Assembly: GCA_013399875.1 (NCBI GenBank)
Contig: VXAZ01009672.1
Location: forward strand, 248,001-312,000
Direction of reading: 5' to 3'
Source of the DNA: Gymnorhina tibicen
Taxonomy: Eukaryota; Chordata; Aves; Passeriformes; Artamidae
DNA length: 64,000 nucleotides
This document shows positions 63,891 to 64,000 of the stretch, in pieces. The translations under genes and the position numbers were made by a program. A model generated the notes under the pieces. That model made no database searches, had not been told where the DNA came from, and saw only the letters and a program-made list of their open reading frames with translations. How positions within the stretch are numbered: the stretch's first letter is position 1; each line of letters opens with the position of its first letter.

Positions 63891-64000
63891 CTGAAAAAAC
63901 TTAGGGTACGCAGAGGATTCCTATCTTTGAATTTTAAATCTTTAACAAACACATGCCAGGAAAACTTTGTGGATACCCAGTACAAAGAAGGCTACAAACA
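63891..64000 (-). other. UNC79 intron sequence at the window edge
   Basis: A T-rich acceptor tract sits next to 63890. No exon was recognised in the remaining bases. Confidence 0.5.

Larger units (their letters stand above)
16140..64000 (-). other. UNC79: UNC79 gene, 3' half (partial; continues past 64000)
   Basis: The gene is read right to left. Twenty exons chain by GT-AG splice sites with consistent phase and give about 750 residues up to a TGA stop at 17253-17255. I recognised the protein from remembered UNC79 segments such as YDEETLGLAIVVLSTF, GLNNKKNLPAGGAM, LPWLYHPPSAMQQ and AASQFYPL. From family knowledge, UNC79 pairs with UNC80 as a large cytoplasmic scaffold of alpha-helical HEAT/ARM-type repeats bound to the sodium-leak channel NALCN, which sets neuronal resting potential. 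I see no signal peptide and no obvious membrane segment in this part, as expected for a scaffold. The promoter and N-terminal exons are outside the window. The left limit is the inferred poly(A) site, not an observed one. Confidence 0.93.

Overview
The window looks like bird nuclear DNA. It is AT-rich, with vertebrate-type GT-AG exons scattered through long introns. It carries CR1 retrotransposon fragments (one with an AGAAT-type microsatellite tail), very old MIR/L3-like repeats, and a solo retroviral LTR of a type I associate with neoavian birds. It is not bacterial: there are no operons, no densely packed ORFs and no CRISPR arrays.

The only protein-coding gene I can support is UNC79, read on the minus strand. 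UNC79 is a large auxiliary subunit of the NALCN sodium-leak channel complex. Twenty exons, from 63890 down to the stop codon at 17253, can be chained with GT-AG splice sites and unbroken codon phase. Together they encode about 750 residues of the C-terminal part of the protein, ending in the residues SQFYPL. The 5' part of the gene lies beyond 64000. The most 5' exon called here (63842-63890) is the least certain; the other nineteen join into a protein I recognise.

Layout: 1-15010 is intergenic, with a MIR-like SINE (about 5945-6125) and a CR1 with pentamer repeat (7211-7410). A CR1 ORF2-region fragment lies at 15015-15215. About 16140-17252 is the probable UNC79 3' UTR. From 17253 to 64000 come the UNC79 exons and introns. 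The introns hold a MIR-like SINE (23440-23650), an L3-like LINE tail (27110-27300), CR1 tails (37990-38057 and 59145-59248), a minus-oriented MIR-like piece (39380-39480), a degraded LINE ORF2 piece (about 51880-52480) and a complete solo LTR with matching 6-base flanks (60613-61200). The gene expected downstream in other vertebrates (PRIMA1, convergent) was looked for on the plus strand and not found.

I see no convincing undescribed system. The points most worth a second look concern UNC79 splicing: an 84-base intron that is open and in frame, a 117-codon in-frame opening upstream of one exon, a duplicated acceptor-like sequence at the most 5' exon, and weak donors. The solo LTR with its target-site duplication is also notable.
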